From Paraflavitalea soli (GTDB taxonomy: Bacteria; Bacteroidota; Bacteroidia; Chitinophagales; Chitinophagaceae): a stretch of 64,000 nt of DNA. The notes under the pieces were generated by a model. The model worked only from the letters and a program-made list of their open reading frames with translations, had not been told where the DNA came from and made no database searches. Location of the stretch: positions 5,026,546-5,090,545 of the forward strand of contig NZ_CP032157.1 in the NCBI RefSeq assembly GCF_003555545.1. Reading direction: 5' to 3'. Every line of letters begins with the position of its first letter. Position 1 is the stretch's first letter. Both the position numbers and the translations under genes were made by a program. Positions 1 to 7,331 of the stretch are shown here, piece by piece.

Positions 1-472
1 TGCCGTATACCAGGGGGTGGCCAGGCATTTTCTCATTGCGGCCTGTGATGACAATGAGTTCTTTTTCCAGTAATTTCTGGATGGCATAATCACTGCTCAC
101 ACCACGAATGGCTTCTATTTCAGCTTTTGTAACGGGCTGTTTGTAAGCTACAATGGAAAGGGCTTCGAGGGCAGCCGTGGATAAGCGTTTGAGGAACTTA
201 TCGCCATTGAGCTGGGCTACTGTTTTATGGTAATCTCTTTTGGTAAGGAATTGCCAGCCGCCGCCGCTTTCGCGCACTTCAAAGGGATAAAACTCTGACC
301 TGTATTTTTCTACGATACCTTCCAAAGCAGACTCCACCTGGTCCAATACGATCTTATCTTCCATGAAACCAAAGGCATTGTTGATGAGCTCTGTAAGCTC
401 CAACCCTGTCAATGGCTTCTCACTGGCAAAAATGAGGGCCTCAATGTGTGGTATAAGATGTCCGATTTCCAT
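1..472 (-). CDS. scpB: Segregation and condensation protein B (partial, 3' end outside window)
   Basis: ScpB is the winged-helix partner of ScpA and SMC in the condensin-like complex that organises and segregates the chromosome. About 157 codons are visible from the start (ATG on the minus strand at 472); the C-terminus lies beyond base 1. The translation begins MEIGHLIPHIEALIFASEKP, the usual ScpB opening, and later contains LSTAALEALSIVAYKQPVTK followed by EIEAIRGVSSDYAIQKLLE, the core of the second winged helix. It lies 86 bases downstream of atpG on the same strand and could be cotranscribed. Family assignment is firm; only the truncation by the window edge limits it. Confidence 0.93.
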   Translation of the reverse strand, partial: MEIGHLIPHIEALIFASEKPLTGLELTELINNAFGFMEDKIVLDQVESALEGIVEKYRSEFYPFEVRESGGGWQFLTKRDYHKTVAQLNGDKFLKRLSTAALEALSIVAYKQPVTKAEIEAIRGVSSDYAIQKLLEKELIVITGRNEKMPGHPLVYG

Positions 473-558
473 ACTGGCAGTTTATGTTTTTTGCTTTATG
501 GTTACTGGTTGCTGTAATCTGGTATAACCACAAACTACATTCAATAAACAATAAACTA

Positions 559-1440
559 TTATCCCTGCAAGGCGGCAGCTCCACTCACGATTTCTGTGAG
601 CTCGGTAGTGATAGCAGCCTGGCGGGCACGGTTGTAAGAGATCTTGAGGCTCTTTAATAACTCATTGGCATTTTCGGTAGCCTTATCCATGGCTGTCATG
701 CGGGCGCCATGTTCGGAAGCATGCGCATCCAACACTGCTTTGAACAGCTGGGTATTGAGGATCTTGGGCATCAATTCTGCAATGAGCTCCTGTTGGGAAG
801 GTTCGAATATGAAGTCGCTTTTTTTAGCGCCTTCTTTCTGCTGCACTTTGGGGATGGGCAGGAAACGCTCGAGGGTAAAATGCTGGGTAGCAGCATTTTT
901 AAACTCGCTGTATACCAATTCCACCACGTCAAACTGTCCACTTTCAAAAGCTTTTACAGCGGCCTGGGCGCAGGCTTGTACATTTTCGAAAGTGAGGTGG
1001 AGGAAAATATCTTTGTATGTTTCATCAGCATTGAACTTGTTCTTGGAGAAATGTTCAAAGCCTTTTTTACCAATGTTCCAGATGTGCACATTGCCTTTGG
1101 CAGCCTGGGCAGCATATTTTTCAGCGATGGTCGCTTTGGCCAGCTTGATCACATTGGCGTTGTAAGCACCACTTAAACCACGGTCGCTGGTGATCACGAT
1201 CAGCAATACTTTTTCAACAGGCCTTTCTACTGCGAGGTTGATACCTACTTCACCATCTGCACTGCTCACGATATTGCTCAGCACTTCCTGCAATTTGCGT
1301 GCATAGGGACGCATTTGGATGATGGCATCCTGTGCTTTACGCAATTTGGCAGCACTCACCATTTTCATGGCTTTTGTGATCTGCTGGGTATTCTGTACCG
1401 ACTTGATCCTGTTTCGAACTTCTTTTAATTGGCCTGCCAT
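559..1440 (-). CDS. atpG: F1F0 ATP synthase gamma subunit
   Basis: The gamma subunit is the central rotor stalk of F1, coupling proton flow through F0 to ATP synthesis at the cytoplasmic face of the membrane. The 293 residues match the usual family length. The N-terminal helix (KEVRNRIKSVQNTQQITKAM) and the C-terminal helix (RARQAAITTELTEIVSGAAA), which form the coiled-coil axle, are both intact. No other ATP synthase gene is in the window: the expected upstream neighbour atpA is absent, and the region before the start holds a candidate promoter box and a pseudogene. The gene therefore appears to be detached from the rest of the atp operon and transcribed with scpB. Confidence 0.97.
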   Translation of the reverse strand: MAGQLKEVRNRIKSVQNTQQITKAMKMVSAAKLRKAQDAIIQMRPYARKLQEVLSNIVSSADGEVGINLAVERPVEKVLLIVITSDRGLSGAYNANVIKLAKATIAEKYAAQAAKGNVHIWNIGKKGFEHFSKNKFNADETYKDIFLHLTFENVQACAQAAVKAFESGQFDVVELVYSEFKNAATQHFTLERFLPIPKVQQKEGAKKSDFIFEPSQQELIAELMPKILNTQLFKAVLDAHASEHGARMTAMDKATENANELLKSLKISYNRARQAAITTELTEIVSGAAALQG

Positions 1441-1515
1441 GTATGGAGGGTTGAAAAGTTTGCTTTAAAAAAAACGTTGTTTTAAGGACAACATTGACCC
1501 TTTTTTAATCGGCGG

Positions 1516-1523
1516 CAAAGGTA
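1516..1523 (-). promoter_or_regulatory. Candidate -7 box of the atpG promoter
   Basis: On the minus strand the sequence is TACCTTTG, a full match to the Bacteroidota -7 consensus TAnnTTTG. It lies about 75 bases upstream of the atpG start. A clear -33 TTTG element at the usual distance was not seen, so this is a candidate only. It is consistent with atpG having its own promoter instead of being read from atpA. Confidence 0.45.
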
Positions 1524-1581
1524 GCGCATAGCGTCCGGATTTCCATCCCGCTGTGGAAAATTCCGGTATGGAATGGGATAA

Positions 1582-2022
1582 GAAACCGGCTATATTGGAA
1601 AACGGCTCATCAAAGCCCTGGCAAAAGGGGGTGATTATGAGATTAAAGCGTTGGTTCGCAAGCAGTCAGCTCATAAACTACCCCCAGGATGCGAACCTGT
1701 TATTGGCAATGCCCCGGATGCCAATAGTTACCTGGATAAGATACCGGCAGGAGCCTTATTTATGCACCTGGTGGGGGTACCCCATCCCTCTCCCCGAAAA
1801 AAGCAGGAATTCCGCGAAATTGATGGAGTATCGGTCCGGGAGGGGGCCATCGCTGCCGTACAGGCCCATGTACAACATTATATATATGAGTGTGAGCCAG
1901 TGTCCCAATTCTATTACGCTGGTATATACCACACCCGCCATGCGTCCCCCACCTCCATGGTGTATAGCGTGCCAGAGATCAGGCAAGTTGGTCAGCACCC
2001 GCTAGTGCTTCAACCTGCCTGA
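1582..2022 (+). pseudogene. Decayed NAD(P)-binding epimerase/NmrA-like oxidoreductase
   Basis: Frame 1 is open from just after the stop at 1579-1581 and starts mid-domain: it reads ETGYIGKRLIKALAKGG, the glycine-rich Rossmann loop of an NAD(P)-dependent epimerase-like protein, then EIKALVRKQSAHKLPPGC and LDKIPAGALFMHLVGVPHPS, as in atypical short-chain reductases acting on sugars or quinones. There is no start codon before the Rossmann loop. Near 1885-1895 (a TATATATATG run) homology moves to frame 2, which reads YMSVSQCPNS where the family has a YVSVSQ strand; further on, frame 1 again resembles the family (EIRQVGQ). The C-terminal half is missing. Lost start, at least one frameshift and truncation mark it as a pseudogene. 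The exact original function cannot be given. Confidence 0.7.
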
Positions 2023-2157
2023 GCATTTCCATAAAGTTTATCCCTGTCCGTAATTGATATATGTAGGTGTTTCCAACGGTTCCTGCTTGCGGTAGTTTTC
2101 TTTCTTTTTGCGCTGAATGAAATATTTAGCATTTTTGTTACTCGTTCAATATTCATT

Positions 2158-2943
2158 ATGGCCAAAGCGAAGCAAAAAGAACAACCTGTAATCCTGGTTA
2201 CCAACGATGATGGCGTTACTGCACCGGGTATCCGCAACCTGGTAGAAGCGGTAAAAGACCTTGGAAAGATAGTAGTGGTAGCGCCTGATAAACCGCAATC
2301 GGGCATGGGGCATGCCATCACTATCGGCCAACCTTTACGGCTCACTTCAGTTCAATATTTTGAAGGTGTAGAAGCCTACCAGTGTACAGGCACGCCTGTA
2401 GATTGTGTTAAACTGGCGGTAGACAAGGTATTGCACCGCAAACCGGATCTGTGTATCAGCGGTATCAACCACGGGGCCAACCATTCCATCAATGTTATTT
2501 ACTCTGGTACCATGTCGGCGGCCGTGGAAGCAGCCATCGAAAGCATTCCCTCCATCGGCTTTTCTCTCCTGGACCATAGCATCGAAGCTAATTTTGACGG
2601 GGCCCGCAAATATGCCCGCATCATCGTACAGCAGATGTTGAAGAAAAAGGTGGACAAACACACGGTACTGAACGTGAATATACCGGCGGTAGACGAATCG
2701 CTCATTAAAGGGATCCGTATCTGCCGGCAGGCTTATGCCAAATATGAGGAAGACTTTGTGGAGCGCAATGATCCGAATGGCCGGAAGTATTACTGGTTAA
2801 CGGGCGAATTCGTCAATTTTGACAAGGGAAGGGATACGGATGTATGGGCTTTGGAAAATAATTATGTGAGTCTGGTGCCTGTACAATTTGATCTGACGAA
2901 TTACGTTCTAAAAGACAAACTGCAAAAAATGTGGAAATTCTGA
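2158..2943 (+). CDS. surE: 5'/3'-nucleotidase SurE
   Basis: SurE is a metal-dependent phosphatase that removes phosphate from nucleoside 5'- and 3'-monophosphates and helps survival in stationary phase; it acts in the cytoplasm. The 261 residues fit the family. The metal-binding NDDG motif is at residues 16-19, the Ser-containing loop PDKPQSGMGHAIT begins at about residue 43, and the SGINHGANHS motif that supplies a metal-ligand Asn follows. The stop codon overlaps the ATG of the next gene by one base. In many Bacteroidota surE sits next to lpxB; here a small gene and an oppositely oriented ABC permease separate them. Confidence 0.96.
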   Translation: MAKAKQKEQPVILVTNDDGVTAPGIRNLVEAVKDLGKIVVVAPDKPQSGMGHAITIGQPLRLTSVQYFEGVEAYQCTGTPVDCVKLAVDKVLHRKPDLCISGINHGANHSINVIYSGTMSAAVEAAIESIPSIGFSLLDHSIEANFDGARKYARIIVQQMLKKKVDKHTVLNVNIPAVDESLIKGIRICRQAYAKYEEDFVERNDPNGRKYYWLTGEFVNFDKGRDTDVWALENNYVSLVPVQFDLTNYVLKDKLQKMWKF

Positions 2944-3239
2944 TGTTCAAGAAAGATAACCTCCGCTTTGGTATGCTGATCGGCTTTATAGCTCCCCTGC
3001 TTAGCCTGGTCATTTATTATTTTGTTAAGTTTTACCCACTCTATTCAGTTAGTGACTTCTTCCGTTTTGTAGCGCAGAACAAGAACCAGGTTACTGCTAT
3101 CTCTGTTCCCTGCCTGATACTGAATATTGCCCTTTTTACCTTTTACATTAATACACACCGGGACAAGACAGCCAAGGGTGTTTTTGCCATCACGCTCATT
3201 TACGCTATTGGTGCATTGTTGCTGAAGTTTGCGTTGTAA
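2943..3239 (+). CDS. Small membrane protein of unknown function
   Basis: A 98-residue protein, starting MFKKDNLRFGML at the ATG that overlaps the surE stop (an in-frame ATG four codons earlier at 2931 is the alternative). Three hydrophobic segments are visible: GFIAPLLSLVIYYFV near the start, SVPCLILNIALFTFYI in the middle and GVFAITLIYAIGALLLKFAL at the end, so it should be an inner-membrane protein with three helices. Overlap with surE indicates translational coupling. I do not recognise a characterised family. Tandem 8-bp repeats begin three bases after its stop. Confidence 0.75.
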   Translation: MFKKDNLRFGMLIGFIAPLLSLVIYYFVKFYPLYSVSDFFRFVAQNKNQVTAISVPCLILNIALFTFYINTHRDKTAKGVFAITLIYAIGALLLKFAL

Positions 3240-3242
3240 AAA

Positions 3243-3277
3243 GGCAACGAGGCAGCAAGGCATTGAGGCAACGAGGC
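3243..3277. repeat. Tandem 8-bp repeat (GGCNNNNN, four to five units)
   Basis: Directly after the stop of the small membrane gene the sequence repeats with an 8-base period: GGCAACGA, GGCAGCAA, GGCATTGA, GGCAACGA, then GGC. It is non-coding and lies between the surE operon and the 3' end of the convergent ABC permease gene. Confidence 0.7.
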
Positions 3278-3453
3278 GGCTCTCGGGCTGTGACACGCTT
3301 CTTTTCGTTCGGGTAGCCCCCATGGGGCAAAAGAACTTGCCTGGATTCATTTCTACAAAGCGTGGTCTCTAAAGGGGCAAGAATACCTTTTTCATGACCC
3401 TACCAAGCGATACCCTGAAGGAGCAAGAACAGCTCTCCGACCAGCCAACATCA

Positions 3454-5862
3454 TTATTCTGTTCGTAAACTCTTAACGGGATTAACCAAGGCGGCCTTGA
3501 TGGTTTGTATTAAAATAAGCGCTCCGGTAAGGCAAGCCAGGGCTACGATGGCCAGGGTAAACGGGGCTGCGGTTATATCGACACGATAAGCGTAATCGCT
3601 GAGCCATTGCTTCATGAGCAGCCATGCAACGGGACAAGCTACCAGCGCTGCGATCAGCATAAGGGGCGCAAAATCTTTGAGGAAAAGCATGATGATATTT
3701 TGTATGGAGGAACCCAACACCTTCCTGATTCCTATCTCTTTGGTGCGCTTTTGTATGCTGAGTGAAACAAGTCCTAATATGCCCAATAATACGATAATGA
3801 TAGCCAACACGGTAGCGGTATAGGATGCCTGCTTCAGCTGAATTTCCGAACGATACACAAACTGTAAGGTTTCATCCATGAACTTGTATTCGAAGGGAGC
3901 GCCGGGCATGGCGGCTGCCCATTGCTTTTGCAAGGCGGCCAGGACATCGGCCATATTCCCGGGCCTGAGCCGGAACGACATATAGCGATACCTGTTGGTA
4001 GTCGTTACATGTAAAAAGGCCATCGGAGAAATAGCTGTCTGCATGGAGCCAAAATGGTAATCCTTCACTACGCCGGCGATTGTATAAGCAAATCCCCCGC
4101 CGTCCTGTAATGCGGCCTGCTTGCCTACTGCCTGTTTCGCATCGGACCATCCCAATGCCAGGGCAAGGGTTTCGTTGATCACTATTTTGGTGGAATCGGT
4201 ATAGTTGCCTGGCAGGCTATAAAACTCCCCTGCCACAACGGGTATATTGTAAGCACCGGCATAATATTCATCGGTGGTAAGCACCAGTGAAGAAATTGAG
4301 GCGGCTGCATTGGCGTCTGGCTTGTGAAAAGTAATATTGCCAATATTGGCCCCATCGGGAATTTCATATGAGAGGGTAGCATTTGCCACCTGTGGCAACG
4401 CAGTGAAATCGCGGCGCACTGTTTCCATCCTGCGAACTCCTTCGGGAGACCAGTTGCGGGGAAGTTGGGCAGATACCACATAATCTTTGTTGTAGCCCAA
4501 CTCGCGACTGAAGAAGTAATTGACCTGCCGGGCAATGATCGTGGCTCCGCTAAATACGATTATGGCGGTAGCAAACTGGAAGGCCACGAGGGATCTACGG
4601 AACCAGCTATTCTCTTTTACAGATTGGAGCTTGCCCTTTAAGGAATCAACAGAGGGAAGGGATGATAACCGGAAAGCAGGATAGACGCCTGCCAACAGAC
4701 CAACAAACAATATCAATACAAGCATCACTCCAATAAAATACAAGGGGAATTCATGCAATGCCGGCAATTCCTTACCCAGGATATGGGTGAAGAGATCGGC
4801 GGTCAGCGCATACAGGAATAAGGCCAGTATGGTGGACAAGGATACGAGTAGGATGGATTCTGCCAGGAACTGGATAGTTAATTGCCCTTTCAGGCTGCCC
4901 AAAACCTTACGCACGCCTATTTCCCGCATCCTGGCCGATGACCGGCTGACGGACATATTAATAAAGTTGATAATAGCCATGAGCAGGATAAAACAAGCTA
5001 TTCCGGATAACGCATAGAGCATTTTTTTGATCAGCCCATTATTAAACGAAAAGTAAAAGTTGTTCAAAGTGGTAAGGTAAGGAGTTACACCCTGGGCCAA
5101 TTGGGGCGAGACATTCTGTTTGAGCAGGTGCGCCATAGGCTGTAACAGCTGGGCTGGTTGTATGCCCGGCTGCAATTCTACCATTCCCACTATAAAAGGA
5201 TTGTTCCAATCCATATTGCGCCCAAAGAAAGGGAGGGCGGTAAGAGGTAAGAACACCTGGTTGTTGCCATCATCGGTGAGGCGGGTAACGGTATTCCTGC
5301 CATATTTATTCAATACGCCCTTCACTATAAAGTCATGTTTGGACCCGGCAAAATTCTCAATAGTGATGGTCTCTCCTACAACGGCTGTCTTGCCAAAATA
5401 CTTTTGGGCTATTTCGGTGGTGATGACTACAGAAAACGGATCGTGCAGGGCTGTTGCTTCATCACCGTGCAGTAATTGAAAGCCATACATGCTCAACAGG
5501 GTGCTATCGCCAATCTGCAATTTCTCCCGGAAGCTTTTATCCTGCCTCGATACGATGGTGGTAACGCCGTCAAACCGGTAATAATTGGCAACCAGGCCGG
5601 GATAGTTTTCCCGCAGGGCTTTTGCCAGGGGGCCAAAAGTAGCCAACTCAAAGCCCTGGTTGGCATCTTTCCACTTGCTTTGGATGATGTATTGGCGGGT
5701 TGAATTTTTCAGTTGGCTGTTTACCTGCCATTCATTCCACACAAAAGCCATTATTACCAACGTAAAGGCAATACCAACTGAGAGGCCAGCTATGCTCACC
5801 ATGGCATAAAAGGGATGCCTGATGATGTTGCGCCAACCGATCCTGCAAAAGTGTTTAAACAT
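3454..5862 (-). CDS. ABC transporter permease, FtsX/MacB type
   Basis: An 802-residue inner-membrane permease of the large Bacteroidota MacB-like family. The N-terminal helix (MVSIAGLSVGIAFTLVIMAF) leads into a periplasmic MacB_PCD domain, then a first FtsX core (INFINMSVSRSSARMREIGV with VLGSLKGQL), a second periplasmic domain and a second FtsX core near the C-terminus (QKRTKEIGIRKVLGSSIQNI). The motif EIGxRKVLG occurs in both halves, as in duplicated permeases. No ATPase gene lies next to it; such permeases often pair with a distantly encoded ATP-binding subunit and act in efflux or lipoprotein handling. Substrate is unknown. It is oriented against surE and lpxB and sits between them, so it may be a late insertion. 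Confidence 0.93.
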   Translation of the reverse strand: MFKHFCRIGWRNIIRHPFYAMVSIAGLSVGIAFTLVIMAFVWNEWQVNSQLKNSTRQYIIQSKWKDANQGFELATFGPLAKALRENYPGLVANYYRFDGVTTIVSRQDKSFREKLQIGDSTLLSMYGFQLLHGDEATALHDPFSVVITTEIAQKYFGKTAVVGETITIENFAGSKHDFIVKGVLNKYGRNTVTRLTDDGNNQVFLPLTALPFFGRNMDWNNPFIVGMVELQPGIQPAQLLQPMAHLLKQNVSPQLAQGVTPYLTTLNNFYFSFNNGLIKKMLYALSGIACFILLMAIINFINMSVSRSSARMREIGVRKVLGSLKGQLTIQFLAESILLVSLSTILALFLYALTADLFTHILGKELPALHEFPLYFIGVMLVLILFVGLLAGVYPAFRLSSLPSVDSLKGKLQSVKENSWFRRSLVAFQFATAIIVFSGATIIARQVNYFFSRELGYNKDYVVSAQLPRNWSPEGVRRMETVRRDFTALPQVANATLSYEIPDGANIGNITFHKPDANAAASISSLVLTTDEYYAGAYNIPVVAGEFYSLPGNYTDSTKIVINETLALALGWSDAKQAVGKQAALQDGGGFAYTIAGVVKDYHFGSMQTAISPMAFLHVTTTNRYRYMSFRLRPGNMADVLAALQKQWAAAMPGAPFEYKFMDETLQFVYRSEIQLKQASYTATVLAIIIVLLGILGLVSLSIQKRTKEIGIRKVLGSSIQNIIMLFLKDFAPLMLIAALVACPVAWLLMKQWLSDYAYRVDITAAPFTLAIVALACLTGALILIQTIKAALVNPVKSLRTE

Positions 5863-6079
5863 ACCTGGTGATTGAAGTGCTACAGGGAGTTAATGATGCC
5901 CGGTAAGCTGCTTTTTGAACCAGAATCGTACCTCTTCTATAGGAAATTGATTATCAATTTTTTGTTATTTCACCTGACTGCTTAAGCTGTCCGGTTTCGA
6001 TACAAGGACTGTCCGGAGGAGACCCTCTCGCCGGCTGGCTTCTTTTAGTTACTTTGCAGGCCGAAATGTAAAGAACTGT

Positions 6080-7210
6080 ATGCGTTATTATATGATAGCC
6101 GGAGAAGCTTCGGGCGACCTGCACGGAAGCAATCTCATCAAGGAATTGAAAAAACTGGACGAGGCGGCCACCATCCGTTGCTGGGGTGGCGACCTGATGG
6201 AAGCAGCCGGCGCTGAACTGGTAAAACATTACCGTGACCTGGCCTTCATGGGATTTTTGGAGGTAGTCAAAAACCTGGGCACCATCCTGCGCAACCTGAA
6301 ACTGTGCAAGGAAGACATCTTACAATACAAACCAGATACACTGATCCTGATCGATTATCCCGGTTTCAACCTGCGTATTGCAGAATGGGCCAAAGAACAG
6401 GGCATCCCGGTGATCTATTATATTTCCCCGCAGGTATGGGCCTGGAAAGAGAACCGTGTGAAGAAGATGAAGACATGCATTGACAAAATGCTGGTGATCC
6501 TGCCTTTTGAAAAAGACTATTACCGGGATAAATGGAACTGGGAAGTGGAATATGTAGGGCATCCGTTGGTGGAGGTGGTGGAGGAATACCAGAATACAGA
6601 ATATAGAATACAGAATACAGAAGGAGGAAAACAGGAAAAGCCCATTGTGGCCTTGCTGCCTGGCAGCAGAAAACAGGAGATCTTGAAGAAATTGCCCATT
6701 ATGCTGGCTATCACTAAGGACTTCCCTGATCTGCAGTTTGTGGTTGCGAAAGCACCGGGTCAGGATGCTGCTTTTTATGATACTTTGCTGCAGGGTTATC
6801 CCAATGTCTCTTCGGTGAGTGGCAAGACGTATACGTTGCTGCTGCAATCGAAAGCAGCCCTGGTAACCTCCGGAACAGCTACGCTGGAAACGGCCCTCTT
6901 TGGTGTGCCGGAAGTGGTTTGCTACAAAGGGAGTGCTATTTCGTACCAGATAGCCAGGCGGCTGGTTAAGGTCAAGTATATCTCTTTGGTCAATCTCATT
7001 ATGGATAAGTTGGTAGTGAAGGAGTTGATACAGGATGCACTTACTCCCGACAACCTGCGGCAGGAGCTCAATGAGCTGCTGCACAACCCAGCCAGGCAGC
7101 AACAATTGCAAACGGATTATGCGGCTTTAAAAGAACTATTAGGAAAAGGCGGCCATGCTTCGGCCAAGGCAGCGGCGAGTATTGTAAAGTTCCTGAAGGG
7201 AGGCGCCTGA
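6080..7210 (+). CDS. lpxB: Lipid-A-disaccharide synthase
   Basis: LpxB (GT19) joins UDP-2,3-diacylglucosamine and lipid X to give the lipid A disaccharide at the inner face of the inner membrane. The 376 residues are of normal length. Visible motifs are GEASGD at residues 8-13, YYISPQVWAWKE, EYVGHP, LLPGSRKQEI and the donor-site motif SGTATLETALFGVPEVVCYK. Between EYVGHPLVEVV and KPIVALLPGSR, in the linker between the two Rossmann-like domains, residues of about 170-182 (QNTEYRIQNTE) are encoded by a short tandem DNA repeat that looks like an inserted dispersed repeat and keeps the frame. Transcription probably ends at the hairpin at 7277-7320. Confidence 0.96.
   Translation: MRYYMIAGEASGDLHGSNLIKELKKLDEAATIRCWGGDLMEAAGAELVKHYRDLAFMGFLEVVKNLGTILRNLKLCKEDILQYKPDTLILIDYPGFNLRIAEWAKEQGIPVIYYISPQVWAWKENRVKKMKTCIDKMLVILPFEKDYYRDKWNWEVEYVGHPLVEVVEEYQNTEYRIQNTEGGKQEKPIVALLPGSRKQEILKKLPIMLAITKDFPDLQFVVAKAPGQDAAFYDTLLQGYPNVSSVSGKTYTLLLQSKAALVTSGTATLETALFGVPEVVCYKGSAISYQIARRLVKVKYISLVNLIMDKLVVKELIQDALTPDNLRQELNELLHNPARQQQLQTDYAALKELLGKGGHASAKAAASIVKFLKGGA
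6593..6620 (+). repeat. Four 7-bp tandem repeats (AATACAG) inside lpxB
   Basis: The units read AATACAG, AATATAG, AATACAG, AATACAG. Because the unit is seven bases, gain or loss of one copy would shift the lpxB frame, while three copies make seven residues. Closely related AGAATACAG runs occur between genes at about 58091-58122, so this looks like a dispersed repeat that landed in a coding region. Confidence 0.8.
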
Positions 7211-7276
7211 GAATTATTAATTATTGATTACTGGCCTACATCCGGCTATAACGATATTTTTAAATTACTTATTAAT

Positions 7277-7320
7277 AAAAAAGGGTGGGCTGCTTTTAAT
7301 AGCGGCCCACCCTTTTTATT
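7277..7320. terminator. Bidirectional hairpin terminator between lpxB and the sugar dehydrogenase gene
   Basis: GGGTGGGCTGC (7283-7293) pairs with GCGGCCCACCC (7302-7312) around a short TTTTAATA loop, flanked by A-runs on the left and T-runs on the right. It lies between the convergent 3' ends of two genes. Its core resembles the GGGTGAGCCGCC hairpins at 20703-20733 and 51865-51895. Confidence 0.85.
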
Positions 7321-7331
7321 AATGCTACTAC

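Noticed and set aside
5987-6016. Direct repeat CTGTCCGG (5987-5994 and 6009-6016) between the permease and lpxB
   Set aside because: Only two copies, no promoter box at a sensible distance and no parallel elsewhere in the window; too weak to call an operator.
6320-7111. 263-residue minus-strand frame inside lpxB
   Set aside because: Antisense shadow of lpxB with no recognisable family.
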